64,000 nt of DNA from Christiangramia crocea (GTDB taxonomy: Bacteria; Bacteroidota; Bacteroidia; Flavobacteriales; Flavobacteriaceae). The stretch lies in the NCBI RefSeq assembly GCF_022410465.1, contig NZ_JAJSON010000025.1, forward strand, positions 186,001-250,000. The letters are read 5' to 3'. Of the stretch, positions 44,682 to 53,288 are shown piece after piece. The notes beneath the pieces were generated by a model. That model had not been told where the DNA came from. It saw only the letters and a program-made list of their open reading frames with translations, and did no database searches. The stretch's first letter is position 1. Every line of letters starts with the position of its first letter. The position numbers were made by a program, and so were the translations under genes.

Positions 44682-45962
44682 ATGAGAAATCCTAAAACAT
44701 TTTTGAATGGCTATACTAGAACCCTTCTTCTGATATTCAGCATGCTTTTTATTGCTGCAGAGAGCTTTGCTTTTCAGCCTGCCGATATCAAATATGTAGA
44801 ATATAAAGGAGAAGTAGTAAATGCCAGAAACGGAAGGCCAATTTCTTCCGCTTATTTAGCTTTGAACAATAGCAATATTTCCACAATTACTAATTCAGAC
44901 GGTGAATTCTCCTTAAAAGTTCCGGAAGATCTTATAGAGGCGACCGTAACTATTTCTGTACTTGGTTTTCAAAGCAAGACATTGCCCCTTACCTATTTCA
45001 AGGGACAGGGAACCAGAATTGAACTGGAGGAAACCGTGGAAGAACTTACCGAGGTAAACCTTTATAAAGCTACAAATCCTAGGCTACTGGTAGAAGAAAT
45101 GCTGGCAAAAAAAGACGAGAACTATCTTTCAGACCAAAGCCTTATGACCTCGTTCTACAGAGAAACCATCAAAAAAGGATGGAGCAATGTGAGCCTGTCT
45201 GAAGCTGTCGTAAAGATTTTCAAAAGCCCATATAATTCACCAAGAAAGGACCTTGTCTCCATATACAAGGCAAGGAAAAGTACAGATTATGATAAACTGG
45301 ATACCGTAGCCGTTAAGCTTAAAGGAGGCCCTTTCAATACATTATATCTCGATATGATGAAATACACTGAATATGTGCTTAGACCGGAAATGGTGGATAG
45401 TTATGAATTCACCTTTGACGATCCTACCAAGATAAACGATCGTTTTACATATGTGGTGGATTTTAAAGAACTGGATGAATCAGATCCTTGGTATTACGGT
45501 AAGCTGTTTATCGATGCAGAGACTTCAACCCTGGTAAAAGCTGATTACAGTCTGAATGTTGACGACAGGAATGCTGCTGCCAAGATGTTTGTTAAGAAGA
45601 AACCGGGAGGCGCAAAGGTATATCCCGTAGAGCTCAATTATCAGGTAGATTATGCACAGGATGATGGAAAATGGCACTATGCCTATGGTAAAGCTCAGAT
45701 GGATTATGTAGTGAACTGGAAAAGGAAGATCTTCAACTCCAGATATAAGATAAACAGCGAAATGGTAGTAACTGACTGGCAGGAGTATGTCAGCGAAGAC
45801 TGGAAGAAATCGGTAGACCTTATAAATCCTAACATTGTGATGGTAGATGATGTATCAGGTTTTTATGATGCCGAGTTCTGGGGAAGTAATAATATAATTG
45901 AGCCAGAAAAATCAATTCAGAACGCTATAGATAAGATAAAACGGAAAATGAAAGACGAATAA
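44682..45962 (+). CDS. Exported protein with carboxypeptidase-like regulatory domain
   Basis: A 426-residue protein with a signal peptide (about 1-32, ending ESFAFQ) and a CarboxypepD_reg-like beta domain at about 38-125 (YKGEVVNARNGRPISSAYLA, then TNSDGEFSLKVPE). The remaining 300 residues form a beta-rich domain with outer-membrane-like segments such as TYVVDFKELDESDPWYYGKLF. The whole resembles flavobacterial proteins that lack a TonB barrel and are of unknown function. It is a single-gene unit, followed by a terminator. Confidence 0.75.
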   Translation: MRNPKTFLNGYTRTLLLIFSMLFIAAESFAFQPADIKYVEYKGEVVNARNGRPISSAYLALNNSNISTITNSDGEFSLKVPEDLIEATVTISVLGFQSKTLPLTYFKGQGTRIELEETVEELTEVNLYKATNPRLLVEEMLAKKDENYLSDQSLMTSFYRETIKKGWSNVSLSEAVVKIFKSPYNSPRKDLVSIYKARKSTDYDKLDTVAVKLKGGPFNTLYLDMMKYTEYVLRPEMVDSYEFTFDDPTKINDRFTYVVDFKELDESDPWYYGKLFIDAETSTLVKADYSLNVDDRNAAAKMFVKKKPGGAKVYPVELNYQVDYAQDDGKWHYAYGKAQMDYVVNWKRKIFNSRYKINSEMVVTDWQEYVSEDWKKSVDLINPNIVMVDDVSGFYDAEFWGSNNIIEPEKSIQNAIDKIKRKMKDE

Positions 45963-45969
45963 AGGATAA

Positions 45970-45996
45970 AGTCCCGCTGATGAAGCGGGACTTTTG
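45970..45996. terminator. Terminator after the carboxypeptidase-like domain gene
   Basis: A 10-bp stem AAGTCCCGCT / AGCGGGACTT (45970-45979 with 45985-45994) with a five-base loop, then a short TTTT. Confidence 0.8.
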
Positions 45997-46019
45997 GTTT
46001 GAATTAGTCTGGATTCAGG

Positions 46020-46604
46020 TTACCCAACAGTAAAAGTCTTCGTGAAACTGTTCCTTTTAGTTTTAATAGTCACTTTATAGGTGCCAGCCGGCACGTTTGA
46101 GAAGTCCAGCGAACGTTTCAAAATAAGATCATTGCACTTAAAGAATCCTACCGGTTCCCCATATTTATCAAATATTTCTACCTGCATAGTAGTCTCCTCA
46201 GGATTTACCAGGTGAAGAGCTACTCTACTCCCAGATACCTTTATTATTGGTTTATACACAAAGGAATATCCTTTCTTAACGATACTTATATCTTTACCTT
46301 TCTTTTTAATTACTGAGGTTGAAATACTATATTCCTTATCCAGTTTAAGGGAATAGGTCCCGTCAGGCAAATTTTCAAAGTCAAGGATCTTTGAGTAAGG
46401 ACTCTCGTTAAAGAACCGGTCTTTGAATAAGACTTCTCCGGTTTCATCCAGAAGGCTTAATACAGCTCCTTTTTCGATACTCTGCAGTTCAATAATCAGG
46501 TTTTGCTGATCATTGATTCTGATATCAAGCTCGTCGGCTGCTTTTACGTTAATAGACACCAGTAATAATAGTGCCATTCCAAGGGTTGTGATTGCTGTTT
46601 TCAT
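46020..46604 (-). CDS. Exported beta-sandwich protein of unknown function
   Basis: A 194-residue protein with a signal peptide (MKTAITTLGMALLLLVSINVKA, cut before ADEL). The mature part looks like two tandem beta-sandwich domains: about 23-105, with LDIRINDQQNLIIELQSIEKG and LPDGTYSLKLDKEYSISTSV, and about 106-194, with NVPAGTYKVTIKTKRNSFTKTFTVG. The repeated G-T-Y-S/K-L/V strand is like the secretion-type C-terminal beta domains of flavobacterial surface proteins, but a T9SS sorting domain is not clear. Function unknown. It faces the preceding gene convergently. Confidence 0.65.
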   Translation of the reverse strand: MKTAITTLGMALLLLVSINVKAADELDIRINDQQNLIIELQSIEKGAVLSLLDETGEVLFKDRFFNESPYSKILDFENLPDGTYSLKLDKEYSISTSVIKKKGKDISIVKKGYSFVYKPIIKVSGSRVALHLVNPEETTMQVEIFDKYGEPVGFFKCNDLILKRSLDFSNVPAGTYKVTIKTKRNSFTKTFTVG

Positions 46605-46728
46605 AATCTTAAGTTTTAAAAGGTTAGAACTGCGATTAAAGATTAAACCAAACTTAGGCTATAAAAAGCTTTCAGAATAGAAGCCAATAAACCAATATAT
46701 GTGATAAATTAACACCAAAATTGACTAT

Positions 46729-46740
46729 GAAAACGTTTTC
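46729..46740. promoter_or_regulatory. GAAAACGTTTTC palindrome upstream of the AraC-type gene
   Basis: A perfect 12-bp palindrome, within the larger TGAAAACGTTTTCGC, lying 75 bases before the AraC start and 125 bases before the divergent beta-sandwich gene. The form is that of a LacI-family operator. No LacI gene is in the window, so its ligand is unknown. Confidence 0.4.
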
Positions 46741-46814
46741 GCATAATTTTGAACATATTATTGGTAATTTAGTATAGTTTCGTAAAATTTGAGTAGGTTA
46801 ACTTTAGGGGAAAT

Positions 46815-47702
46815 ATGACAAATATGGGAACCGGCCACAAACCTACTTTGGAAAAGATCGAACCAGGATTTGGAAGCTCTTTCTCCTACAGAACCTATTA
46901 CCGAAACCTTAGAGATAAAAATCCCACCTTCTGGCATTATCATCCTGAGATAGAACTTGTATATGTAAATGGCGGTTGCGGAAAGCGGCAAATCGGCAGT
47001 CACATCTCCTACTATAGAAATGGTGATCTGATTTTAATAGGCTCACACCTTCCACATTGCTCTTTCACTGACAGCCTAACCGAACATGAATGCGAATCTG
47101 TTATTCAGTTCAAACCCGATTTTATTGGAACTGGATTCTTTGAGATTGTTGAAATGAAGGGTATAAAGAATCTACTGGAACGTGCCAAGAAAGGTATAGT
47201 ATTTCACGGGGACACAAAACGACGGATTGGTGCTGAAGTTGAAAAGTTAAGGGATCTTGAACCTTTTGCCCGCTTGCTGGGATTAATGGAAGTTCTCAAA
47301 CAACTTGAAAAAGCAAACAATTATACCCTACTAAATGCACACGGGTTTATTCTGGAGACGGCCATACAGGATAACGACAGGATTAATGTAATATTCAATT
47401 TTGTAAAGGAAGAATTTACCAGACCTATCAGCCTGGACGAAATAAGTGAAAAGGTAAGTATGACCAATCCTGCTTTTTGCAGATATTTTAAAAAGATTAC
47501 CGGAAAGACATTCACGAGATTCGTGAATGAATACAGGCTGGCCCATGCAGCTAAACTACTGCACGAAAAGCAAATAAGCATTACTGAAGTTTGTTATGAA
47601 AGTGGTTTTAACAACTTCAGTCACTTCAATAAACTCTTTAAATCGTTCACAGGTAAATCGCCGTCTACATACAGGAACGAATTAAAGTTCAGTGTTTCAT
47701 AA
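46815..47702 (+). CDS. AraC family transcriptional regulator with cupin sensor
   Basis: A 295-residue regulator. The N-terminal half (about 20-120) is a cupin-like sensor (FWHYHPEIELVYVNGG and GSHISYYRNGDLILIGSHLPH). The C-terminal 100 residues contain two helix-turn-helix units of the AraC type (ISLDEISEKVSMTNPAFCRYF; ISITEVCYESGFNNFSHFNK). The ligand is unknown; sugar or stress signals are usual. AGGGGAAAT just before the ATG is a plausible ribosome site. The stop codon runs straight into a two-way terminator. Confidence 0.88.
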   Translation: MTNMGTGHKPTLEKIEPGFGSSFSYRTYYRNLRDKNPTFWHYHPEIELVYVNGGCGKRQIGSHISYYRNGDLILIGSHLPHCSFTDSLTEHECESVIQFKPDFIGTGFFEIVEMKGIKNLLERAKKGIVFHGDTKRRIGAEVEKLRDLEPFARLLGLMEVLKQLEKANNYTLLNAHGFILETAIQDNDRINVIFNFVKEEFTRPISLDEISEKVSMTNPAFCRYFKKITGKTFTRFVNEYRLAHAAKLLHEKQISITEVCYESGFNNFSHFNKLFKSFTGKSPSTYRNELKFSVS

Positions 47703-47703
47703 A

Positions 47704-47731
47704 AAAATCCCGTTCTCCAGAACGGGATTTA
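47704..47731. terminator. Bidirectional terminator between the AraC and ferredoxin genes
   Basis: A perfect 12-bp stem AAATCCCGTTCT / AGAACGGGATTT (47705-47716 with 47719-47730) and a two-base loop, with an A-run before and T-rich sequence after. Confidence 0.9.
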
Positions 47732-47751
47732 TATCTGGGATCATATCCTTT

Positions 47752-48180
<429 letters not shown>

Positions 48181-48244
48181 CTACGGAAACTTTAATTTCG
48201 CTGCACAAATTTAACATGCACACCACTCATAACCAAATAAGACA

Positions 48245-49303
48245 ATGACAATCGACGACCATAAATCGCATCTGGTAAGCCTGGGGAAATTTCTGAATCA
48301 GTTTCAGGTTGTGGAATCTATTAAAGATGAATCTCTGCCTTCAAATGATTCATTCTTTAACCAGATGGAAGAGAAAATAGATAATGCGGTGCATTATAAT
48401 GGCTGGTTTAACCGGGAAAATGTGATCTTCTCCCTACAGCAGTGGAGTAAGGCCCTCACAGAACAAAACCTGAAATTATGGCTGGCAGATTACGATCTGT
48501 CCAGAAGTGGTGGTAAAACTGTGGGGATCGTTATGGCAGGGAATATCCCTATGGTAGGTTTCCACGATTTTATTTCGGTTTTGGTTTCCGGACATAAAGT
48601 ACTGGTTAAGCAATCCTCCAATGATCAGCAGTTATTACCTGTAATAGCCAGTTACCTTATGCAGCTTGACAGTCGTTATGAAGAACGGATAAAATTCACC
48701 AAAGAGAAACTTGAAGATTTTGATGCCATTATCGCCACAGGCAGTAATAACACTGCCCGGTATTTTGAATATTATTTCAAGGACAAGCCCAGTATTATAA
48801 GAAAGAACCGGAACTCGGTTGCCGTGCTAACCGGTAATGAAACTAAAGAAGAACTTTCAAAACTGGGAGAAGATATTTTTAGATACTACGGCCTCGGTTG
48901 CAGAAATGTTTCCAAGCTGTATGTTCCTGAAAATTATGATTTTGATATGTTTTTCAAGGCTATCTACGATTGGAATCCGATAATCCACAGAGACAAGTAT
49001 GCCAATAATTATGATTATAACAAGGCGGTTTATCTAATGAGTGAATTCAAATTACTTGAAAATGGCTTTCTGATCTTAAAAGAAGATAAAAGTTTTGGCT
49101 CTCCCATTGCTACTTTATTTTATGAGACCTACAAGAATGAAGATCAGTTAAACAGGGCCCTTCAAAAGAATAAAGACAGGATACAGTGCATAGTAAAAAA
49201 TGAGCCGGAAAATTCTGAAGTAAGATTCGGCCATACCCAAAAACCACAGTTATGGGATTACGCTGACAATATTGATACTATTGAGTTCCTTTTAAATTTA
49301 TAG
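48245..49303 (+). CDS. Acyl-CoA reductase (LuxC-like)
   Basis: A 352-residue aldehyde-dehydrogenase-superfamily protein of the LuxC/acyl-CoA reductase family, which reduces acyl-CoA or acyl thioesters to aldehyde with NADPH. Visible signatures are GKTVGIVMAGNIPMVGFHDF (the nucleotide-binding strand), LVKQSSNDQQLLP, IIATGSNNTARYFEYYF and the likely active-site cysteine in YYGLGCRNVSKLYVP. It is shorter than LuxC (about 480). It lies before serC (77 bases apart) and opposite a ferredoxin gene. In bacteria without luciferase such proteins have no known role; a link with the ferredoxin is only positional. Confidence 0.85.
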   Translation: MTIDDHKSHLVSLGKFLNQFQVVESIKDESLPSNDSFFNQMEEKIDNAVHYNGWFNRENVIFSLQQWSKALTEQNLKLWLADYDLSRSGGKTVGIVMAGNIPMVGFHDFISVLVSGHKVLVKQSSNDQQLLPVIASYLMQLDSRYEERIKFTKEKLEDFDAIIATGSNNTARYFEYYFKDKPSIIRKNRNSVAVLTGNETKEELSKLGEDIFRYYGLGCRNVSKLYVPENYDFDMFFKAIYDWNPIIHRDKYANNYDYNKAVYLMSEFKLLENGFLILKEDKSFGSPIATLFYETYKNEDQLNRALQKNKDRIQCIVKNEPENSEVRFGHTQKPQLWDYADNIDTIEFLLNL

Positions 49304-49380
49304 ACCTACTATTATAATTTTAATAACAGCATTTACTCTCAATTTTAGCATCTTTGTTAACCATAAACAACTAAAATTTT

Positions 49381-50445
49381 ATGAAAAAACATAATTTCAG
49401 TGCAGGCCCCTGTATTTTACCTCAAGAGGTATTTCAGGAAGCCTCTCAGGCTATATTAGATTTTAATGACTCAGGTTTATCAATCCTGGAAATATCACAT
49501 CGTAGTCCGGCTTTTGTTTCAGTAATGGAAGAGGCCAGGTCTCTGGCACTGGAACTTCTTGGATTAAAAAATAAGGATTATAAGGCCTTATTCCTTCAGG
49601 GTGGTGCGAGCACACAGTTTTTAATGGCTGCATACAATCTACTGGAGAAAAAAGCAGCGTATCTAAACACCGGTACCTGGTCTACAAAAGCAATCAAGGA
49701 AGCGAAATTATTTGGTGAAGTTGTAGAAGTTGCTTCTTCAAAAGATAAAAATTTCAATTATATCCCAAAATTCTTCAGCGTTCCAGATGATGCTGATTAC
49801 TTCCACTGCACCAGTAATAATACCATTTTTGGTACACAGATAAAGGAATTCCCTTCTACTTCCAAACCATTGGTTTGTGACATGAGCAGCGATATTTTCT
49901 CCAGAGAGCTGGACTTTTCTAAATTTGATCTTATCTATGCGGGTGCTCAAAAGAATATGGGCCCGGCAGGAACTACACTTGTTGTGGTAAAGGAAGATAT
50001 CCTCGGAAAGGTTTCGAGAGAGATCCCATCTATGATGAACTATTCAACACATATTGGTAAAGACAGTATGTTCAATACACCGGCGGTTTATGCTGTGTAT
50101 GTATCCATGCTAACTCTTCGCTGGATCAAGGCCAAAGGTGGGATAAAAGCCATGGAAGATCTTAATAATAAAAAAGCTGAACTGATATATGCCGAAATTG
50201 ACAGGAATCCACTGTTCAGGGGATTTGCCGCTAAAGAAGACCGGTCTCCGATGAATGCGACTTTTAATCTTACAGACGAATCCCATAAAGAGACTTTCGA
50301 TAAACTTTGGAAAGATGCCGGAGTTAATGGTCTTAATGGTCACCGTAGTGTTGGTGGATACAGGGCATCCATGTATAATGCGCTTTCTCTTGAAAGTGTA
50401 CAGGTGGTGGTAGACTGCATGCAGGAACTGGAAAGAAAAATTTAA
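49381..50445 (+). CDS. serC: Phosphoserine aminotransferase
   Basis: A PLP-dependent class V aminotransferase of 354 residues that makes phosphoserine from phosphohydroxypyruvate and glutamate, and also serves pyridoxal synthesis in some bacteria. The N-terminal [23 protein letters not shown] and the PLP lysine Lys191 in [14 protein letters not shown] are clear; the C-terminal [14 protein letters not shown] is typical. serA follows 18 bases later, so the two form an operon. serB is absent from the window. Confidence 0.96.
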   Translation: MKKHNFSAGPCILPQEVFQEASQAILDFNDSGLSILEISHRSPAFVSVMEEARSLALELLGLKNKDYKALFLQGGASTQFLMAAYNLLEKKAAYLNTGTWSTKAIKEAKLFGEVVEVASSKDKNFNYIPKFFSVPDDADYFHCTSNNTIFGTQIKEFPSTSKPLVCDMSSDIFSRELDFSKFDLIYAGAQKNMGPAGTTLVVVKEDILGKVSREIPSMMNYSTHIGKDSMFNTPAVYAVYVSMLTLRWIKAKGGIKAMEDLNNKKAELIYAEIDRNPLFRGFAAKEDRSPMNATFNLTDESHKETFDKLWKDAGVNGLNGHRSVGGYRASMYNALSLESVQVVVDCMQELERKI

Positions 50446-50463
50446 ACCTAGATCATTTCAAGA

Positions 50464-51426
50464 ATGAAAGTATTAGCAAATGATGGCATCTCAAATAGCG
50501 GAGTGAAAGCTCTGGAAAATGCTGGATTTGAGGTCATCATCAAAAAAGTTTCTCAGGAACAGCTTAAAGACTATATAAACGATAAAGGTATAAACGTACT
50601 TCTGGTTAGAAGTGCTACCAAGGTAAGAAAGGATATCATTGACAATTGTCCTGGACTCAAACTGATAGGACGTGGTGGGGTTGGTATGGATAATATCGAT
50701 GTGGAATATGCCAGGCAAAAAGGAATCCATGTGATCAACACCCCTGCTGCATCGTCAAGTTCTGTAGCCGAGCTGGTTTTTGCACATCTTTTTGGCGGTG
50801 TACGCCAGCTATATCATTCCAACAGGAATATGCCTCTGGAAGGAGAGACAAAATTCAAAGATCTAAAGAAATTATATGCCGGTGGGGTTGAATTAAGAGG
50901 AAAAACCCTTGGAATTATTGGGTTCGGAAAGATTGGGCGCGAAGTGGCAAAGATCGCTCTGGGTGTTGGCATGAAGGTCATCGCCAGTGATCATGAAGTT
51001 GGTGAAGCTGAAATAGAACTCGAATTTTATAATCACCAGAGCATCAGGATTCCCATTAAGACGGAACCTGTAGACATGCTTATAAAGCATGCCGATTTTA
51101 TCACAATCCATGTGCCCGCACAGAAAAAGCCCGTGATAGGAAGCAAAGAGATTAAGAAAATGAAAGATGGTGTGGGTATCATCAATGCCGCCCGTGGCGG
51201 TGTACTGGACGAAGAGGCCGTACTGGAAGCCATAGATACCGGAAAAGTATCATTTGCAGCCTTCGATACTTATGAGAATGAACCGAACCCCGCAATAAAA
51301 CTTCTTATGAACGAAAGTGTTTCCTTAAGTCCTCATATTGGCGGTTCCACCCATGAGGCCCAGGAAAGGATTGGAGCTGAACTGGCCGAACAGGTAATTT
51401 CCCTTCTTAAAACCGAAAAAATATAA
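50464..51426 (+). CDS. serA: D-3-phosphoglycerate dehydrogenase (short form)
   Basis: A 320-residue D-isomer-specific 2-hydroxyacid dehydrogenase that starts serine synthesis by oxidising 3-phosphoglycerate. The Rossmann motif is GFGKIG, the catalytic region reads INAARGGVLDEEAVLEAID, and the histidine is in LSPHIGGSTHEAQERIG. It lacks the C-terminal ACT domain and so probably the serine feedback control of longer forms; the family includes other hydroxyacid dehydrogenases, and the serC neighbour decides the name. A terminator follows. Confidence 0.93.
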   Translation: MKVLANDGISNSGVKALENAGFEVIIKKVSQEQLKDYINDKGINVLLVRSATKVRKDIIDNCPGLKLIGRGGVGMDNIDVEYARQKGIHVINTPAASSSSVAELVFAHLFGGVRQLYHSNRNMPLEGETKFKDLKKLYAGGVELRGKTLGIIGFGKIGREVAKIALGVGMKVIASDHEVGEAEIELEFYNHQSIRIPIKTEPVDMLIKHADFITIHVPAQKKPVIGSKEIKKMKDGVGIINAARGGVLDEEAVLEAIDTGKVSFAAFDTYENEPNPAIKLLMNESVSLSPHIGGSTHEAQERIGAELAEQVISLLKTEKI

Positions 51427-51444
51427 ACAAAGATGTTTTGTGAA

Positions 51445-51479
51445 GAGGCTGTCTAAAAATAACAGACAGTCTCTTTTTT
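51445..51479 (+). terminator. Terminator of the serCA operon
   Basis: A 10-bp stem with one G-T wobble (GAGGCTGTCT at 51445-51454 with AGACAGTCTC at 51464-51473) and a nine-base loop, then TTTTTT. Confidence 0.85.
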
Positions 51480-51545
51480 ATTATTTCATTAGGAAACTTC
51501 CATGATAAACTTGCTAACTTGAACTTAGATTAATTCAAGGATAAA

Positions 51546-52115
51546 ATGGCCAATCTATTAGATATTTTCAGGACACATAGCGGCGAAAGACTCATGGAGA
51601 AAACAGAGGAACTCACGTCACAGGACAGATCTAAAATCCAGAGAACCTTTACTTTCACACTTCCCGCATTACTTTCTGTTTTTCAAAAAAACGAGGCCCT
51701 TCTATTGAAAGACTTTCAAGATCTTATTTCTTTTATTGAGCAAGCCGACCTTATTTCAGAAGGAAATAATATTATAGTCCACCAGTTAGATCCGGATCAG
51801 ATTGAGTTACTGGAAAATTGTAGTGACTTGCAGAAAATGGATAAAGAAAGCTTTCAGAAAATCTTAAAGATAAGTGCTGGTTTTATAGCTGCTATTATTA
51901 CACAGATGAAGAAAAAGGAAGAAAATGCTCAAATTTCTGATCTCATTCAAAGCCTTAACGGACAAGGTGTGGAATACGATAAAGTTTTCATAAGGACACT
52001 GGTCAAAAATGAAGACAGCCCGGATCTTATAGACAGTAGTGAAGAAATCGCACTGGGTAAAAAAAATAATAATGATGACCAAAGTATTCTTGGTGGCTAC
52101 TCAGGAGGGCGCTAA
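51546..52115 (+). CDS. DUF937-like protein of unknown function
   Basis: A 189-residue helical protein. The N-terminal NLLDIFRTHSGERLMEK, with a short helical repeat following (TFTFTLPALLSVFQ), resembles the start of DUF937 proteins. There is no signal peptide and no catalytic motif. The last 20 residues are polar and glycine-rich (ending in LGGYSGGR), probably disordered. It precedes the DUF6146 lipoprotein by 45 bases and could share its transcript. Family assignment is tentative. Confidence 0.55.
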   Translation: MANLLDIFRTHSGERLMEKTEELTSQDRSKIQRTFTFTLPALLSVFQKNEALLLKDFQDLISFIEQADLISEGNNIIVHQLDPDQIELLENCSDLQKMDKESFQKILKISAGFIAAIITQMKKKEENAQISDLIQSLNGQGVEYDKVFIRTLVKNEDSPDLIDSSEEIALGKKNNNDDQSILGGYSGGR

Positions 52116-52160
52116 TAGAGGAACAATATTTGTGAATTCTTATATTATAATTCCAATAAA

Positions 52161-52589
52161 ATGAAAAACATATTATACATATTTCTACTAGCATTATTTG
52201 TTTATAGTTGTGGTTCCACAGGAGGAAAAAGATTCCCTTCAGACAGGATTGCGAATGCTGAAAATGATACGGTTCGTATCGCCAATGATAGTCTGGAGTA
52301 TGAAATTATCATTATTGAACCGGGTTTTGACTTATTCATTAATACCTATGCCAAACCCAGGGGTTATTATTCCCAGAACTATTTAGAGAACAAGAACCAA
52401 TTCCTGGTGACGGAATATAACCAGAGGGTTAGACAACCTATGGTTTATAACCCTAACCTGTACCTTAATGAGATAAATTATGATCCCAATATTGATTATG
52501 GATACGAGGTGAATTATCTCCTTTATAATTATTTTGTCTACTTCAGTCATCAGTACAATCAGCGATTTAGTGTTCCTACAAGGATTTGA
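52161..52589 (+). CDS. DUF6146 family lipoprotein
   Basis: A 142-residue lipoprotein with a lipobox ending at Cys17 (ALFVYSC). The mature part has a mixed fold with IIIIEPGFDLFINTYAKP and many aromatic residues toward the end (YNPNLYLNEINYDPNIDYG). I recognise it as DUF6146, which in flavobacteria usually stands before a DUF6787 gene as here. Function unknown. Confidence 0.75.
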   Translation: MKNILYIFLLALFVYSCGSTGGKRFPSDRIANAENDTVRIANDSLEYEIIIIEPGFDLFINTYAKPRGYYSQNYLENKNQFLVTEYNQRVRQPMVYNPNLYLNEINYDPNIDYGYEVNYLLYNYFVYFSHQYNQRFSVPTRI

Positions 52590-52614
52590 TTCTTTAATCA
52601 AATCCCTATATTTG
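52585..52614 (+). promoter_or_regulatory. Promoter of the DUF6787 / His-rich / TonB receptor operon (TTTG-N18-TATATTTG)
   Basis: TTTG at 52585-52588 and TATATTTG at 52607-52614 match the -33 and -7 consensus exactly with an 18-base spacer. The -7 box ends four bases before the ATG at 52619, so the messenger may lack a leader. Confidence 0.6.
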
Positions 52615-52618
52615 CAAC

Positions 52619-52924
52619 ATGAAAAAGTTGAAAAATCGCTGGGGAATAGAGTCTAACTGGCAGCTATTTGTCATATTTCTGGTTTTTGCTATCACTGGTT
52701 CTTCCGCTGCGAAACTTGCCAGCCCTGTTTGCGAGGTTTTAGGCATTACCCAGGAAACAACCCACTGGAGCCTGTACTGGCTTGCAAGGATTTTTTTGAT
52801 CTTCCCTATTTACCAGGTCCTGCTGGTCACTTTCGGCTGGGTATTCGGGCAATTCCAGTTTTTTTGGTCTTTTGAAAAACGAATGTTAACCAGAATTGGA
52901 CTGGCTAAATTTTTCAGAACCTAA
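52619..52924 (+). CDS. DUF6787 family small membrane protein
   Basis: A 101-residue protein with two membrane helices (about 16-36 and 50-82). The pattern RWGIESNWQLFVIFLVFAI, then TGSSAAKLASPVCE and the C-terminal FWSFEKRMLTRI, is that of DUF6787. No function is known. Its stop is only two bases from the TTG start of the His-rich gene, so translation is coupled. Confidence 0.8.
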   Translation: MKKLKNRWGIESNWQLFVIFLVFAITGSSAAKLASPVCEVLGITQETTHWSLYWLARIFLIFPIYQVLLVTFGWVFGQFQFFWSFEKRMLTRIGLAKFFRT

Positions 52925-52926
52925 AA

Positions 52927-53244
52927 TTGAAGGAATTAAAGGACATATTCTTCGTCTTTACGGCGATATTAATCCTACTGCCATCTGCGGTAAGTTTCTC
53001 CCATATTTTTCTCGACCATAGCCATAAGCTTTGTGAGAATTATTCTGAATACCATTATCACAAGAAATCTATAGATTGTGAGCTCCATACATTTCATAAG
53101 AATCCTGCTCTCCAAATAACTTTCCCTGAATATAACATTGTTTCGGAAGTTACTAAGGAAAGGGGTATTTTTGAATATTACCAGTTTTTGAATGATTTCG
53201 AACCTCTTGCCTTTGACCTAAGAGGACCACCCTCAATTGCCTGA
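52927..53244 (+). CDS. Small His-rich exported protein, possible metal-binding
   Basis: A 105-residue protein with an N-terminal hydrophobic segment (KELKDIFFVFTAILILLPSAVSF) that acts as signal peptide or anchor. After it come closely spaced histidines and cysteines (SHIFLDHSHKLCENYSEYHYHKK), suited to bind zinc, copper or nickel, and another Cys and His pair in CELHTFHK. The start must be TTG 52927 because no ATG is available before the signal segment. It lies between DUF6787 and the TonB receptor, 44 bases from the latter. Confidence 0.65.
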   Translation: MKELKDIFFVFTAILILLPSAVSFSHIFLDHSHKLCENYSEYHYHKKSIDCELHTFHKNPALQITFPEYNIVSEVTKERGIFEYYQFLNDFEPLAFDLRGPPSIA

Positions 53245-53288
53245 CATTCAATTTTATCAAGCGATTATAAATCATTTAAAGTACTTTA

